From NCBI RefSeq assembly GCF_020521235.1, contig NZ_BLAY01000071.1, positions 1 through 47,454 on the forward strand: DNA of 47,454 nt, in the 5' to 3' direction. Positions 35,401 to 43,927 of this stretch are shown one piece after another (the stretch's first letter is position 1; every line of letters starts with the position of its first letter). A program made the translations under genes and the position numbers. The DNA comes from Microseira wollei NIES-4236 (GTDB lineage: Bacteria; Cyanobacteriota; Cyanobacteriia; Cyanobacteriales; Aerosakkonemataceae). The notes under the pieces were generated by a model. It searched no databases, was not told the DNA's origin, and saw nothing but the letters and a program-made list of their open reading frames with translations.

Positions 35401-37880
35401 TCGATGCCAAACAATTAGAATGCAAAGTCAAACAGTCTTTAAATGTTTGTGTATTCCATTGGAAAATCCCTGCCAGGGAAACAGTAAAAATTTATATAGA
35501 TTCTATTCAAGCAGGATTAGAGACAGGTGATATAGAATATGCTTGTTATGCAGCTATACATTATTCCAGTACCATACTATTTATTGGAGAATATCTGTCG
35601 CTTGTTAAAGAAGAACATCAAAAATATGTTAATTTTACTCAAGCTGCCAAACAAAGCTTTCACGTTAATTACATCAACATCTGGAGGCAACTTGCAATAA
35701 TTTTAAGCGGGGAAAGCTCCAACTCAGACTCTTTAAGCGGTGAGATATTTAATGAAGCAGAAATGCTGCCGTTTTTAAAAGAAACCAATAATGGTTCTTC
35801 CCTTTTCTGTGCCTATTTAGCCAAAGCAATTCTCTGTTATTATTTTGGTCGTTACGAACAAGCTGTTGAAAACACCCGGTTAGCCGAACAATATACCAGC
35901 GCTGTTCCTGCATTTATGGTTTGGGTAGAAAACAATTTATATTATTCTCTTTCTCTTTTAGCAGCGTATGGAAATACAGATGAAATTCAGCAAGTAGAAG
36001 CGAATCAAAAACAATTGCAAAAATGGGCATCTCATGCTCCAAAAAATTATCAGCATAAGTACGATCTAGTCGAAGCAGAACGACATCGAGTTTTCGGTAA
36101 ATGTGTGGAAGCGATGGACTTATACGATCGCGCAATCAAAGGAGCAAAAGAAAACGAATACGTCAACGAAGAAGCTTTAGCTAACGAATTGGCTGCCAAA
36201 TTCTACTTAAAATGGGGCAAAGAGAAAATTGCCCAAACTTATTTAACCGATGCCTACTATTGTTATTGCCGCTGGGGATCGAAAGCTAAAATTGAGGAAT
36301 TAGAACGTCGGTATCCCCAACTTCTCGCCCCAATTCTTAACCGGCAAAACAATACCATAACCACAGGCACAACGATGGGATTAACGAATACCGGAACGGT
36401 CACTTCAACCAGTTTGGAAACTTCAGCGATTCTAGACTTAGTAACAGTAATGAAAGCCTCGCAAGCGATTTCTAGTGAAATTGAACTGGAAAAATTAATG
36501 ACTGCTTTGATGCAGGCAATGATGGAAAATGCTGGGGCGGAAAAAGGCTTTCTCATCTTATCCAGAGATGGAAAACTGCTCGTCGCTGCTGGTGCATCAG
36601 CGGCAGGAAAAGACATAGCTTTGCATCAATCTATTCCCGTTGACGAGTTTGATGAATTGCCAGTAACCGCAATCAATTATGTCGCTCGCTTGCGCCAAGA
36701 TTTAGTTTTAAGTCATGCAGCTAAGTCAGAAGAATTTATTCGCGATCGCTACATCGCTGCTAATAACTTAAAATCGCTTTTGTGTACTCCCATAATCAAT
36801 CGAGGTCAACTCATAGGTATTTTATACTTGGAAAATAATTTAATTGTTGGTGCCTTTACTCCCGAAAGAATGCAAGTTGTAAAGCTCCTGTCTTCCCAAG
36901 CAGCAATTTCGTTAGAAAATGCTTTCCTCTATGCCAATTTAGAAACGCAAGTGTCACAGCGGACTCAAGAATTAAAAGAAAAAAATGCGCGTTTATATAA
37001 AACTTTAGACCAACTTAAGCGGACTCAAGCTCAAATGATTCAGAGCGAAAAAATGTCCAGTTTAGGACAAATTGTCGGGGGAGTTGCCCACGAAATTAAC
37101 AACCCGATCAATTTTATATACGGCAATCTCGAACACGCCAATCAATCGGTTCAACAATTGTTAGAACTGATTGGTTTATACCAGCAGCAATATCCCGAAA
37201 CAGTGGCGGAAATTCAAGCAAAAATAGAAGAAACAGAGCTAGATTTCCTCGCCGAAGACTTGCCAAAAATGCTGACATCGATGAAAGTTGGAGCAAACCG
37301 CATCCGCGATATTATCCTCAGCTTGCGGAACTTCTCCCGACTCGATGAAGCGTCGCTGAAACCAGTGGATATCCATGAAGGAATTGAGTCTACATTACTG
37401 ATTTTGCAGCATCGACTCAAGTCAGGGGGTATTGAAATAATCAAAGAATATAGTCAGCTTCCTAAAGTTACCTGTTACGCTGGCGAAGTCAATCAGGTTT
37501 TCTTGAATATTTTGAATAATGGGATTGATGCTTTGGAAAATGGTAATGGGTCATCGGTAATGTGTCATAGAGAAAAAAGTTACAATCCCCTATTACCTAC
37601 AATTCGCATCCGTACTGAAGCGATTGACTCAAACTTTGTCAGAATTCGCATTGCAGATAATGGTTGTGGGATAGCGGAGGATGTGCGTTCAAAAGTTTTT
37701 GAACCGTTTTTCACGACAAAACCCGTGGGTTATGGCACGGGTTTGGGTTTGTTCGTCAGCTATCAAATTATGGTAGAAAAACACGGGGGAAATTTAACGT
37801 GTTTTTCTACCCCAGGAGAGAGTACGGAATTTATCATCGATATTCCTGTACGCGCGCGCGTTGCATCGGCGCGAGTTTAG
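32409..37880 (+). CDS. HstK-type hybrid Ser/Thr and His kinase
   Basis: The 1823-residue protein begins with a protein kinase: Lys36 (VAVKLLK), HKDIKPQN catalytic loop near 125, and DFSIAT in place of DFG, as is common in this group. An AAA-type NTPase follows with Walker A GFSGIGKT near 347-354 and VIFLDDLQWAD. A long helical, TPR-like region spans about 650-1320. A GAF domain lies near 1350-1500 (NAGAEKGFLIL). The histidine kinase has an H-box with His1561 (VAHEINNPINFIYG), N-box NQVFLNILNNGIDAL, and G boxes ADNGCGIAEDV and GYGTGLGLFVSYQIM. Small repeat-derived inserts are present near 322, 695 and 1713. It starts well at ATG 32409 with AGGAG upstream. It is a cytosolic multi-sensor; its signal is unknown. 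Confidence 0.9.
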   Translation: MLNLPGYQITEQVYDDNRTQVYRGIRLSDNQPVAVKLLKSDYPSFRELVQFRHQYAIAKNLDLPGIVKPYSLENYGNGFVLVMEDFGGIPLSEYTARQPLPVGEFLPMARQIVQILAGLHHKCIIHKDIKPQNLLINPQTKEVKLIDFSIATLLPRETQEVQTPNVLQGTLAYIAPEQTGRMNRGIDYRSDFYSLGITFYELLTGQLPFPTTDLMELVHCHIAKAPIPPIEINPAIPQPINDIICKLIAKTAEDRYQSAYGVEWDLEICWQQWQKSQAILPFELGRRDISHRFIIPEKLYGRNAEVETLLAAFERVAGERDALTRGCSDAGMEEDYQSKIELMLVAGFSGIGKTAVVNEVHKPILRQRGYFIKGKFDQFNRNVPFSAFVQSFRDLMGQLLAESSEQMARWKAEILAALGENAQVIIEVIPELEPIVGKQPPVVELSGSAAQNRFNLLFGKFIRVFATAEHPLVIFLDDLQWADSASLKLMQVLLSESDMGYLLLIGAYRDNEVYLAHPLRLTLEEIQKTGTKVETITLAPLSQSDLNNLIADTLNCPTERAMPLTELVYGKTQGNPFFSNQFLKALHQDGLIAFDGENNCWECDLGRVRLLALTDDVVEFMASQLQKLPPATQTVLKLAACIGNQFDLHTLAIVTEQSQTETAADLWQALQEGLILPISDLYKFFINDGINTQLPISNSQLPGYKFLHDRVQQAAYTLIPPSQQKAIHLKIGRLLLQNTKPAQLESNIFEIVNHLNRGSDLIGEQSEKDELARLNLIAARKAKAATAYEPALKYLGVGLSLLASDSWKSNYSLTLPLYVEAVEAEYLNTNYERSHQLADVALQQAETLLDRVKVYEIIIQSYVAQNQMESALDTALEVLNKLGVSLPKNPSQQYINDMLPKLHGQQIEDLANLPEMTDANQLAAMRILMNVTSTAVIAYPSLLPLVVFTMVNLSIQHGNSAIAAHAYTFYGILLCAMLQDIDSGYRFGQLALQMLDKFDAKQLECKVKQSLNVCVFHWKIPARETVKIYIDSIQAGLETGDIEYACYAAIHYSSTILFIGEYLSLVKEEHQKYVNFTQAAKQSFHVNYINIWRQLAIILSGESSNSDSLSGEIFNEAEMLPFLKETNNGSSLFCAYLAKAILCYYFGRYEQAVENTRLAEQYTSAVPAFMVWVENNLYYSLSLLAAYGNTDEIQQVEANQKQLQKWASHAPKNYQHKYDLVEAERHRVFGKCVEAMDLYDRAIKGAKENEYVNEEALANELAAKFYLKWGKEKIAQTYLTDAYYCYCRWGSKAKIEELERRYPQLLAPILNRQNNTITTGTTMGLTNTGTVTSTSLETSAILDLVTVMKASQAISSEIELEKLMTALMQAMMENAGAEKGFLILSRDGKLLVAAGASAAGKDIALHQSIPVDEFDELPVTAINYVARLRQDLVLSHAAKSEEFIRDRYIAANNLKSLLCTPIINRGQLIGILYLENNLIVGAFTPERMQVVKLLSSQAAISLENAFLYANLETQVSQRTQELKEKNARLYKTLDQLKRTQAQMIQSEKMSSLGQIVGGVAHEINNPINFIYGNLEHANQSVQQLLELIGLYQQQYPETVAEIQAKIEETELDFLAEDLPKMLTSMKVGANRIRDIILSLRNFSRLDEASLKPVDIHEGIESTLLILQHRLKSGGIEIIKEYSQLPKVTCYAGEVNQVFLNILNNGIDALENGNGSSVMCHREKSYNPLLPTIRIRTEAIDSNFVRIRIADNGCGIAEDVRSKVFEPFFTTKPVGYGTGLGLFVSYQIMVEKHGGNLTCFSTPGESTEFIIDIPVRARVASARV

Positions 37881-37937
37881 TTGAATTGAAAGAAATTGCC
37901 AAAGGTTATACCTAATCCGCTTCCATTACCCCCCTTA

Positions 37938-37990
37938 TTTAACCGCGAAGACACGAAGGACACAAAGAAAGAAGAAGAAGAAGAAGAAGA
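37938..37990. repeat. ACCGCGAAGACACGAAGG repeat and AAG run
   Basis: ACCGCGAAGACACGAAGGAC, then a run of GAAGAA units, in the spacer between the kinase and the binding-protein gene. Same family as at 26395 and 30970. Confidence 0.6.
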
Positions 37991-38034
37991 AGATTATAGG
38001 GGTTGTCGATCCGGATTTGGTATTATTGGTAAAA

Positions 38035-39684
38035 TTATGCTCCTTTTTGAATTTTCCAGAGGGGAAGTTGCACAATTGGATCTAATTGTGCATTCTGCAA
38101 TCCTTTCCTAGCGAAAGCATAATCTTTAGTCTGCCACAAAGGAATGATGGGAACATCTTTCGCCATGATGTCTTGAATTTCGGCAAAGATTTGCTGTCGT
38201 TGCTGGGGGTTTTGTTCGCCGAGTTGCTGTTGGATGAGTTGGTTCATGCGATCGCTATAATAAAACGACCCCTGATTTTGACTCCCGCCTTTCTCGCACC
38301 CGGTCTTCGCCGTACCTTTTTCGCAATTCAAAAACGGTCGAATAAAGTTATCGGCGTCGGAGAAGTCGGGATACCAGTTCACCAATGCTGCTTGATAAAC
38401 CCCTTTGCGAATATTGGCAAAGAAACTAGCAGATTCTTCCGAACGAGGTTCGATCTCAACAACGCCTGCTAATTGCGACTTGACGTATTCTTTCAGGGTA
38501 CTGGAAACTTGCTGGCGAATTGTCGATGCGGAAGGATACCAAACTTCTATCTTTAAAGGTTTCGCTTGAGAAAATCCTGCCTTGGTTAGCAGTTCTTTTG
38601 CTTTGGCAATATTACTTCCATCCCCGTAAGCGTCTTTATAAGTTGGTTTGGAAACGTCGAAGGTGTTGGGAATCATGCTGTAGGCGGGTTCCCCTTGGTT
38701 TCGCAATACGCGCTCTACAATTAAAGGACGGTTGAGTAGGGATGCGATCGCTTGTCTCACCTCGACTTTATTCAAAGGTTCCGACTTGGTATTCAATACC
38801 ATGTAATTAACCACGTTCCCCTTTGTCTCCAATACCTGCCAACCTCCCGATGCGGCATCTTTTTGCAGCTTGGCAATCTGATCCGGATCTAAACTTTGAT
38901 AGGCAATATCGATCGCACCCGTGCGAAACGCATTAAATAAGTTCGCCGAACTCGTTAAAAATTGAAAGTCTATCCCTTTGTTCGGCGGTTTTTCGCCCCA
39001 ATACTGGTCAAAAACATCCAACCGAATCAAACTGGGACTAAATTCTACCAATTTATAAGGCCCCGTGCCGACAAATTTCGTTGGATTAAACTTCCCGCCA
39101 CCAATCTCGTAAGCTTTGGGCGAAATCGCGCACAAACCCGAATAAGATAACACCGCCGCAAACGGCGCAAACGCATTTTTCAGTTTAATTGTTAGTTCGT
39201 ATTCTCCCGAAGCCTTGACAGATTCAACTAAATCTGCTATTAGCGAACTGGGTTTACCGCCATTTTTAATAAATCTATCGAGGGAAAACGCCATTGCTTG
39301 GGCGTTAAAAGGCGTCCCGTCGTGGAAAACAACGCCCTGACGCAGGGGGATAGTGTAAGTTTTGCCATCGGGACTGACTTTGGGGAGGGCGGTGGCGAGT
39401 TGGGGTTCGAGTTGAGTAGTTCCGAGCTTGTAAGAGTAGAGGCGATCGCCCAAACTATAAAGTACGCTGCTCGATGCCAATTCGTAAGCATCCGCCGGAT
39501 CGAGAGTGCGCGGTTTAATCGTCATCCCGACTGTAACGCGCCCCGAATTGCTTCCCGTCGCGGGAGTGGGTGCATTAGCGGTGGGGCGCCTACCGCAACT
39601 CGTGACCAGCAATAAGCAGAGACAAAACAAACCGAGAAATTGAACTAGGGAACGAAATGGTTTAGATCCGGGTAACCAAAGCAT
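38035..39684 (-). CDS. Peptide ABC transporter substrate-binding protein (SBP family 5)
   Basis: The 549-residue protein has a lipoprotein-type signal (FLGLFCLCLLLVTSCGRRP), so it is tethered to the membrane by Cys30 or so. The mature part has RVTVGMTIKPRTLDPADAYE, GVVFHDGTPFNAQAMAFSLD and VRQAIASLLNRPLIVERVL, and an end VPIIPLWQTKDYAFARKGL. These are typical of the DppA/OppA group. It is oriented like the permease at 31135 and may serve it. Start ATG 39684. Confidence 0.9.
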   Translation of the reverse strand: MLWLPGSKPFRSLVQFLGLFCLCLLLVTSCGRRPTANAPTPATGSNSGRVTVGMTIKPRTLDPADAYELASSSVLYSLGDRLYSYKLGTTQLEPQLATALPKVSPDGKTYTIPLRQGVVFHDGTPFNAQAMAFSLDRFIKNGGKPSSLIADLVESVKASGEYELTIKLKNAFAPFAAVLSYSGLCAISPKAYEIGGGKFNPTKFVGTGPYKLVEFSPSLIRLDVFDQYWGEKPPNKGIDFQFLTSSANLFNAFRTGAIDIAYQSLDPDQIAKLQKDAASGGWQVLETKGNVVNYMVLNTKSEPLNKVEVRQAIASLLNRPLIVERVLRNQGEPAYSMIPNTFDVSKPTYKDAYGDGSNIAKAKELLTKAGFSQAKPLKIEVWYPSASTIRQQVSSTLKEYVKSQLAGVVEIEPRSEESASFFANIRKGVYQAALVNWYPDFSDADNFIRPFLNCEKGTAKTGCEKGGSQNQGSFYYSDRMNQLIQQQLGEQNPQQRQQIFAEIQDIMAKDVPIIPLWQTKDYAFARKGLQNAQLDPIVQLPLWKIQKGA

Positions 39685-39780
39685 GAGTACTATTTTGAGC
39701 CAAAGTCAGTGCTGAGTATAGCAGGAGAGCGCGGTGCCAGCAGAATAAAATAATTTTAGTATCGCCACGAGCAATTTCTC

Positions 39781-40569
39781 ATGCCATCTCCATTTCCGGG
39801 TATGAACCCCTACCTCGAAGGTTATCTGTGGTCTGACGTGCATAATGCCTTGGCGAATAAAATTCGGCAGATGTTAGTCCCCAAACTCCGTCCCCGATAT
39901 ACGGCAAGATTAGAAATTTATTTGGTGGAAGATACCGCACCGGAAACAGAAATTGGGATTCTATACCCGGATGTGGAAATTATTCAGACAAAGCAGACTC
40001 AATCTATTAATTTACCCTTTGGTAGCTCTGCTGCAACTGCAACGACTCCTGCTGCTTTAAAGTTACCATTTTTGCAGCCAGTTGAAGTAAGAATTCCCAG
40101 TATTGAAATCCGAGATCCTGCTAAAAATGTCCTCGTCACCTGTATTGAAATTCTCTCGCCTGTCAATAAACGAGAACCAGGATTAACTGCTTACCGCCAA
40201 AAACGTCAGCGTCTTTATCAAGCAAACGTACATCTGATTGAAATAGACTTATTACGGCGGGGAACTCGTCCTTTTAACCATCCGCGTCTGCCAAATGTGA
40301 GCTATCTAATTACCTTGACTCGCGCTCAATCTGGTCTTGTAGAAATTTGGCCTATTTTGTTACAAGAATCCTTACCGATTGTACCAGTTCCGTTACGGGA
40401 ACCTGACGCCGATATTCCCCTCGATCTTCCCACCGCTGTGAATGCAATTTATGATGAGGCAGCTTACGATCTTTCGATTGATTACAGTCAGATGCCGCCG
40501 CCTCCGGCATTTTCTGAAGCGGAGATGGATTGGATGCGAGAGCTTCTCGCCCTGGAAAATTTACGTTAA
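39781..40569 (+). CDS. DUF4058 family protein
   Basis: The 262-residue protein opens with MPSPFPGMNPYLEGYLWSDV and contains LANKIRQMLVPKLRPRYTAR, LYPDVEI, CIEILSPVNKREPGLTAYRQ and VPVPLREPDADIPLDLPTAV. These match DUF4058, a cyanobacterial family of unknown role with a nuclease-like alpha/beta arrangement proposed by others. It diverges from the binding-protein gene over 96 bases. No signal peptide. Confidence 0.9.
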   Translation: MPSPFPGMNPYLEGYLWSDVHNALANKIRQMLVPKLRPRYTARLEIYLVEDTAPETEIGILYPDVEIIQTKQTQSINLPFGSSAATATTPAALKLPFLQPVEVRIPSIEIRDPAKNVLVTCIEILSPVNKREPGLTAYRQKRQRLYQANVHLIEIDLLRRGTRPFNHPRLPNVSYLITLTRAQSGLVEIWPILLQESLPIVPVPLREPDADIPLDLPTAVNAIYDEAAYDLSIDYSQMPPPPAFSEAEMDWMRELLALENLR

Positions 40570-40911
40570 ATTGGGAGCGATCGCTTAGACTAAGTGAAAT
40601 CTCTGATTGCCAATGCCTTCGCTTCGATTAAACTTATACTACTAACTCAATTTGCTAGCTACATCCAAGGACCAAGAAACCAGGTTTCTCTGAAAAATCG
40701 TGGGTTTGACGCTAAAGAAACAAAGGGCGATCTGAAAAATCGTGCGTTTGACAGCGAGAAATCGACGCAGAAACCGGGTTGATGACTGGGGTAATCGGTA
40801 ATTCTCAATAGTGCATCGCATTTTAATCCAATTATCAATTAGCTATTAGCCATTAGCCAGCTTAACGCCGCTCAAAGTTACATAACTCAATACAATGTTT
40901 CAGCGAGGAAA
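40570..40911. other. Intergenic repeats
   Basis: The stretch holds related pieces TCTGAAAAATCGTGGGTTTG, GATCTGAAAAATCGTGCGTT (40692 and 40730), and AGAAACCAGGTTTCT, all common in cyanobacterial spacers, and TTAGCTATTAGCCATTAGCC at 40835. No gene is supported. Confidence 0.5.
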
Positions 40912-41088
40912 GTGTTAGTCCCTGCTCAGCTGACTATCACTTTAAATGGGAAGTGGACAGCAGATATTCCATTTGGTCCTAAAGATAATATGTCAGACAT
41001 CGAAGTGGCAAATATCATTAAAGGTCGTTTATACGAAAGCGGAATACCTCAGTTAAAGTTTTCATTTAAATCTGAGTCCACACGCTAG
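40912..41088 (+). CDS. Small hypothetical ORF, 58 residues
   Basis: From GTG 40912, preceded by GAGGAA, the frame reads VLVPAQLTITLNGKWTADIP, FGPKDNMSDIEVANIIKGRL, YESGIPQLKFSFKSESTR. The composition and mixed hydrophobic pattern are protein-like, and no stop interrupts it. Unknown family. It lies between DUF4058 and cysA (opposite strand). Confidence 0.4.
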   Translation: MLVPAQLTITLNGKWTADIPFGPKDNMSDIEVANIIKGRLYESGIPQLKFSFKSESTR

Positions 41089-41205
41089 CATCTTACTCTG
41101 CAAAACTGAAGCTTGGAGCATCAGCGCAGGCAAGAAGCCCACCCCACAATAATATTATTTTCTTGTGGGGTGGGCAGGAAAGCCCGCCCAATTATATCCA
41201 CCCAA

Positions 41206-42222
41206 CTAAATCGAATAATACAAAGGAAATGCCTTCGCATCCTTGGGTTTTACATACACGCGTTCTTGCGGTTCCAACTTTAACTGATCAAACCTTTCTC
41301 TGGTCAAATTCGCCGTCAAAACTTGACCATCATCTAAAGTTAATTCCGCCTGAATTTCCCATCCCAAATGAATCAAACGACTCACTCTCGCCGCTACCGT
41401 CGTGCCGTTTGGTTCTCTTTGCACCAAAATATCGTGAGGTCGTAAAAAGATTTCTGGTTGCGCCGACTCAAACCCATTCCCTGCAAACATGCGCGATGTA
41501 CTTGGCAATACGTTCACCGGACCGATAAAACTCATGACAAACGCCGAAGCGGGATGGTCGTAAATTTCTGCTGGCGTCCCCACCTGTTCGACGCGCGCTT
41601 TATTCATAACCACAATCTCATCGGCAACTTCCATTGCTTCTTCTTGGTCGTGGGTGACGAATACTGTAGTCACGTGGACTTCATCGTGCAGGCGACGCAA
41701 CCAAGCTCGCAAGTCTTTGCGGACTTTAGCATCTAATGCGCCAAATGGTTCATCTAGCAACAAAACTTTAGGTTCAACCGCCAATGCCCGCGCTAAAGCC
41801 ACCCGCTGACGCTGACCTCCAGATAGTTGGGATGGATAGCGATCGCCCAATCCCGACAACTGCACGAGTTCGAGTAATTCCTCTACCCGCGCCTTGCTCT
41901 TGGCTTTGGCTGCTTTGCGAATTTCCAACCCAAAGGCGATATTCTGACGCACGGTCATGTGCTTGAATAAAGCGTAATGCTGGAACACAAACCCGATGTT
42001 GCGCTCCTGTACGCTTTGATTGGTAGCATCTTTGCCAGTAAGCAATATTCTGCCAGTATCCGGCATTTCCAAACCGGCAATTAACCGCAACAGGGTGGAC
42101 TTTCCCGACCCCGATGGCCCTAACAATGCTACCAGGGAACCGGATTTGATTTTTAAGCTTACATCGTCAACGGCTTGGAAACTACCGAACTGTTTTGATA
42201 CATTCTCTACAACTATACCCAC
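41206..42222 (-). CDS. cysA: Sulfate/thiosulfate ABC transporter ATP-binding protein
   Basis: From GTG 42222 ([20 protein letters not shown]) the protein has 338 residues; an ATG at 42267 would add 15 without support. Walker A is GPSGSGKST, the Q-loop FVFQHYALF, the signature [15 protein letters not shown], Walker [16 protein letters not shown] and the H-loop [12 protein letters not shown]. The C-terminal TOBE-like region is [20 protein letters not shown]. These are typical of CysA-type sulfate importers. No cysT, cysW or sulfate-binding gene is in the window, so the assignment to sulfate is from sequence resemblance only. Confidence 0.85.
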   Translation of the reverse strand: MGIVVENVSKQFGSFQAVDDVSLKIKSGSLVALLGPSGSGKSTLLRLIAGLEMPDTGRILLTGKDATNQSVQERNIGFVFQHYALFKHMTVRQNIAFGLEIRKAAKAKSKARVEELLELVQLSGLGDRYPSQLSGGQRQRVALARALAVEPKVLLLDEPFGALDAKVRKDLRAWLRRLHDEVHVTTVFVTHDQEEAMEVADEIVVMNKARVEQVGTPAEIYDHPASAFVMSFIGPVNVLPSTSRMFAGNGFESAQPEIFLRPHDILVQREPNGTTVAARVSRLIHLGWEIQAELTLDDGQVLTANLTRERFDQLKLEPQERVYVKPKDAKAFPLYYSI

Positions 42223-42267
42223 AGGCGAAACCTCTAATAACCCGTTCTGTAATCGCAGTAAGTCCAA

Positions 42268-42715
42268 GTCACCGGGTATTAAAGGACACCAAACTTCGGC
42301 TCAGCTTACGATGAAGCGCTCGCAGTTCTGCCAAATCCCCAGTTAATTGCTGGACTTACTGTAGTTTATACCATATTAGGAGAAATTTTTAACTGGGTGC
42401 AAAGCCGGGAACAATGTAAATCAGCTATTGGCGATCGAGTGATATCATGTCCGGTTGTATCGGTTGATAATAGTCGATTGTGGGAAAAGCTGTTTTTTTC
42501 CCTCCCACCTGCCCACCTGCCGACCTGCTCACCCTAAGCCTAACGCTACCGATGCCTAAGGACATGATATGAGGGACTTGTGGCTAGCAAAAGCTGGCAG
42601 AAAGTAGAATTGAGTCAGTTTGGCATGAAGACCCCAGCCAAATCGTCTGTAGAGAACGATCGTCGCACAATCTCCTGGGCGAAATTGTTGATTAAAGTTT
42701 GAGCGCAGAAACAAG
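42268..42715. other. Intergenic region with a short open frame and palindromes
   Basis: A frame from about 42280 to 42539, with no start codon, reads [40 protein letters not shown] and may be a decayed gene. TGATATCATGTCCGGTTGTA (42441) has inverted copies at 42548-42571 and 43473-43500 (GGACATGATAT or GGACACGATATC). These form a dispersed repeat. Confidence 0.4.
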
Positions 42716-43162
42716 ATGACACAGATTGTTACGCAATCTCTGTTATACGATCGCGACTTTGTGGCATGGTGTGAAGATACCGTCGCCAAATTAAAAACAG
42801 GTCGCTTCGCTGAGATTGATATTAACAGTTTGAGCGAGGAAATAGAAGGCTTGGCGGGACGGGACAAACGGGAATTGAAAAACCGCTTAAGACTACTTAT
42901 CAACCACTTGCTCAAGGGAATTTATGTCGAATCTCCTGATGAATATTGGGGTTGGGAACTTACAATTCGAGAGCAACGCAGACAGATTTTAGACTTATTA
43001 GAACAATCTCCCAGCTTGGGAAATTACTTGGTCGAGGTATTTGCCAAATGCTGGGAAGATGCACTTACAGATGCACGGGAAGATTATCCAAAGGTACAGT
43101 TTCCTGATGAATGGATGTTTAGCCGGGATATTGATGCCTTACTGCGCGATCAGTTATGGTAA
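42716..43162 (+). CDS. DUF29 family protein
   Basis: The 148-residue protein has the DUF29 pattern: LYDRDFVAWCEDTVAKLKTG, LSEEIEGLAGRDKRELKNRL, LLINHLLKGIYVESPDE and YPKVQFPDEWMFSRDIDALL. It is an all-helical family common in cyanobacteria with unknown role. Start ATG 42716 follows GCAGAAACAAG. It stands alone on the plus strand. Confidence 0.9.
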   Translation: MTQIVTQSLLYDRDFVAWCEDTVAKLKTGRFAEIDINSLSEEIEGLAGRDKRELKNRLRLLINHLLKGIYVESPDEYWGWELTIREQRRQILDLLEQSPSLGNYLVEVFAKCWEDALTDAREDYPKVQFPDEWMFSRDIDALLRDQLW

Positions 43163-43890
43163 AGCGCCAGAAAAGCCCTTATGTGGCAGAGGCAGAGCCT
43201 TTTTGCTCTAGTTCTCAGGTTCAACCTGGGAACTAGCATTTGGAACTACGAGCCAACAGCATTACTGCTAAAGAAGCTCACATTCCGCACCCTTAACGGT
43301 CAAAATCTGTTTTGCGATCGCATTAATTGGGATCAACAAAAATATCCAATTGCGTAGGGACACGGCATAAGTAGGCTTTGCTGCTAACGAAAAGAAGATC
43401 TTACGCCGTGTCCCGACAACCAAATCAGACTTTACCCACGATGAACCTAGAAAATAAGCTCACCTGCTAGCCTAACCCAACCGATACTACCGGACACGAT
43501 ATCACAGTTGAGCGCCTTTGTTGTATAGTTTGTAGCCGAAAAAGCGAGGGGAAAGAATTGCCAAACCTGCGGCAGCGCAATCGCAGCTAGCGCAATTCAA
43601 CGATCCGCAATCGGCAAGCGAGCAATCTGCAGCGCTGGCAGCCTCGCAGCCAAACAGGGTGCAATCGCACAGATGCAAAGGATTCTGGCAATTATTTTCC
43701 CATCTTTGTCAATTCTTTTGATTTTCTGTGCTATACAAAACTTGGCTAAACCTATTCAAGCTTCACCATTCAACTAGAGGTGGTTTCTCTTGGGTCTGCT
43801 TCCTGCTTCGACCAAGGGAGTCGGCTCCTTCTTGTCCACTAGGAAATTCGGGTTTTGCCCACCCTATGTGACTGGAGAGTATAACTGTTG
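43163..43890. other. Intergenic region with palindromes
   Basis: At 43354-43417 GTAGGGACACGGCATAAG and CTTACGCCGTGTCCCGAC form a near-perfect stem. Around 43197-43240 GTTCTCAGGTTCAACCTGGGAAC is a palindrome. No ORF is convincing; the Ala-rich frame near 43585-43740 has no homology that I can see. Confidence 0.5.
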
Positions 43891-43899
43891 GATGAACTA

Positions 43900-43927
43900 C
43901 CCACACCTACTGACGTTGAGGTGTGGG
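43900..43927 (-). other. Right-end hairpin of the fifth tnpB element
   Basis: CCCACAC pairs with GTGTGGG; the minus-strand sequence continues TAGTTCATCC. It overlaps the tnpB C-terminal end and matches the layout at 14556. Confidence 0.65.

Noticed and set aside
40594-40782. 62-residue frame in repeats after DUF4058
   Set aside because: It consists of repeated TCTGAAAAATCGTG pieces and is best read as dispersed repeat DNA.
43585-43740. Alanine-rich plus-strand frame
   Set aside because: It arises from GCNGCN-type repeats and lacks a start and any family match.
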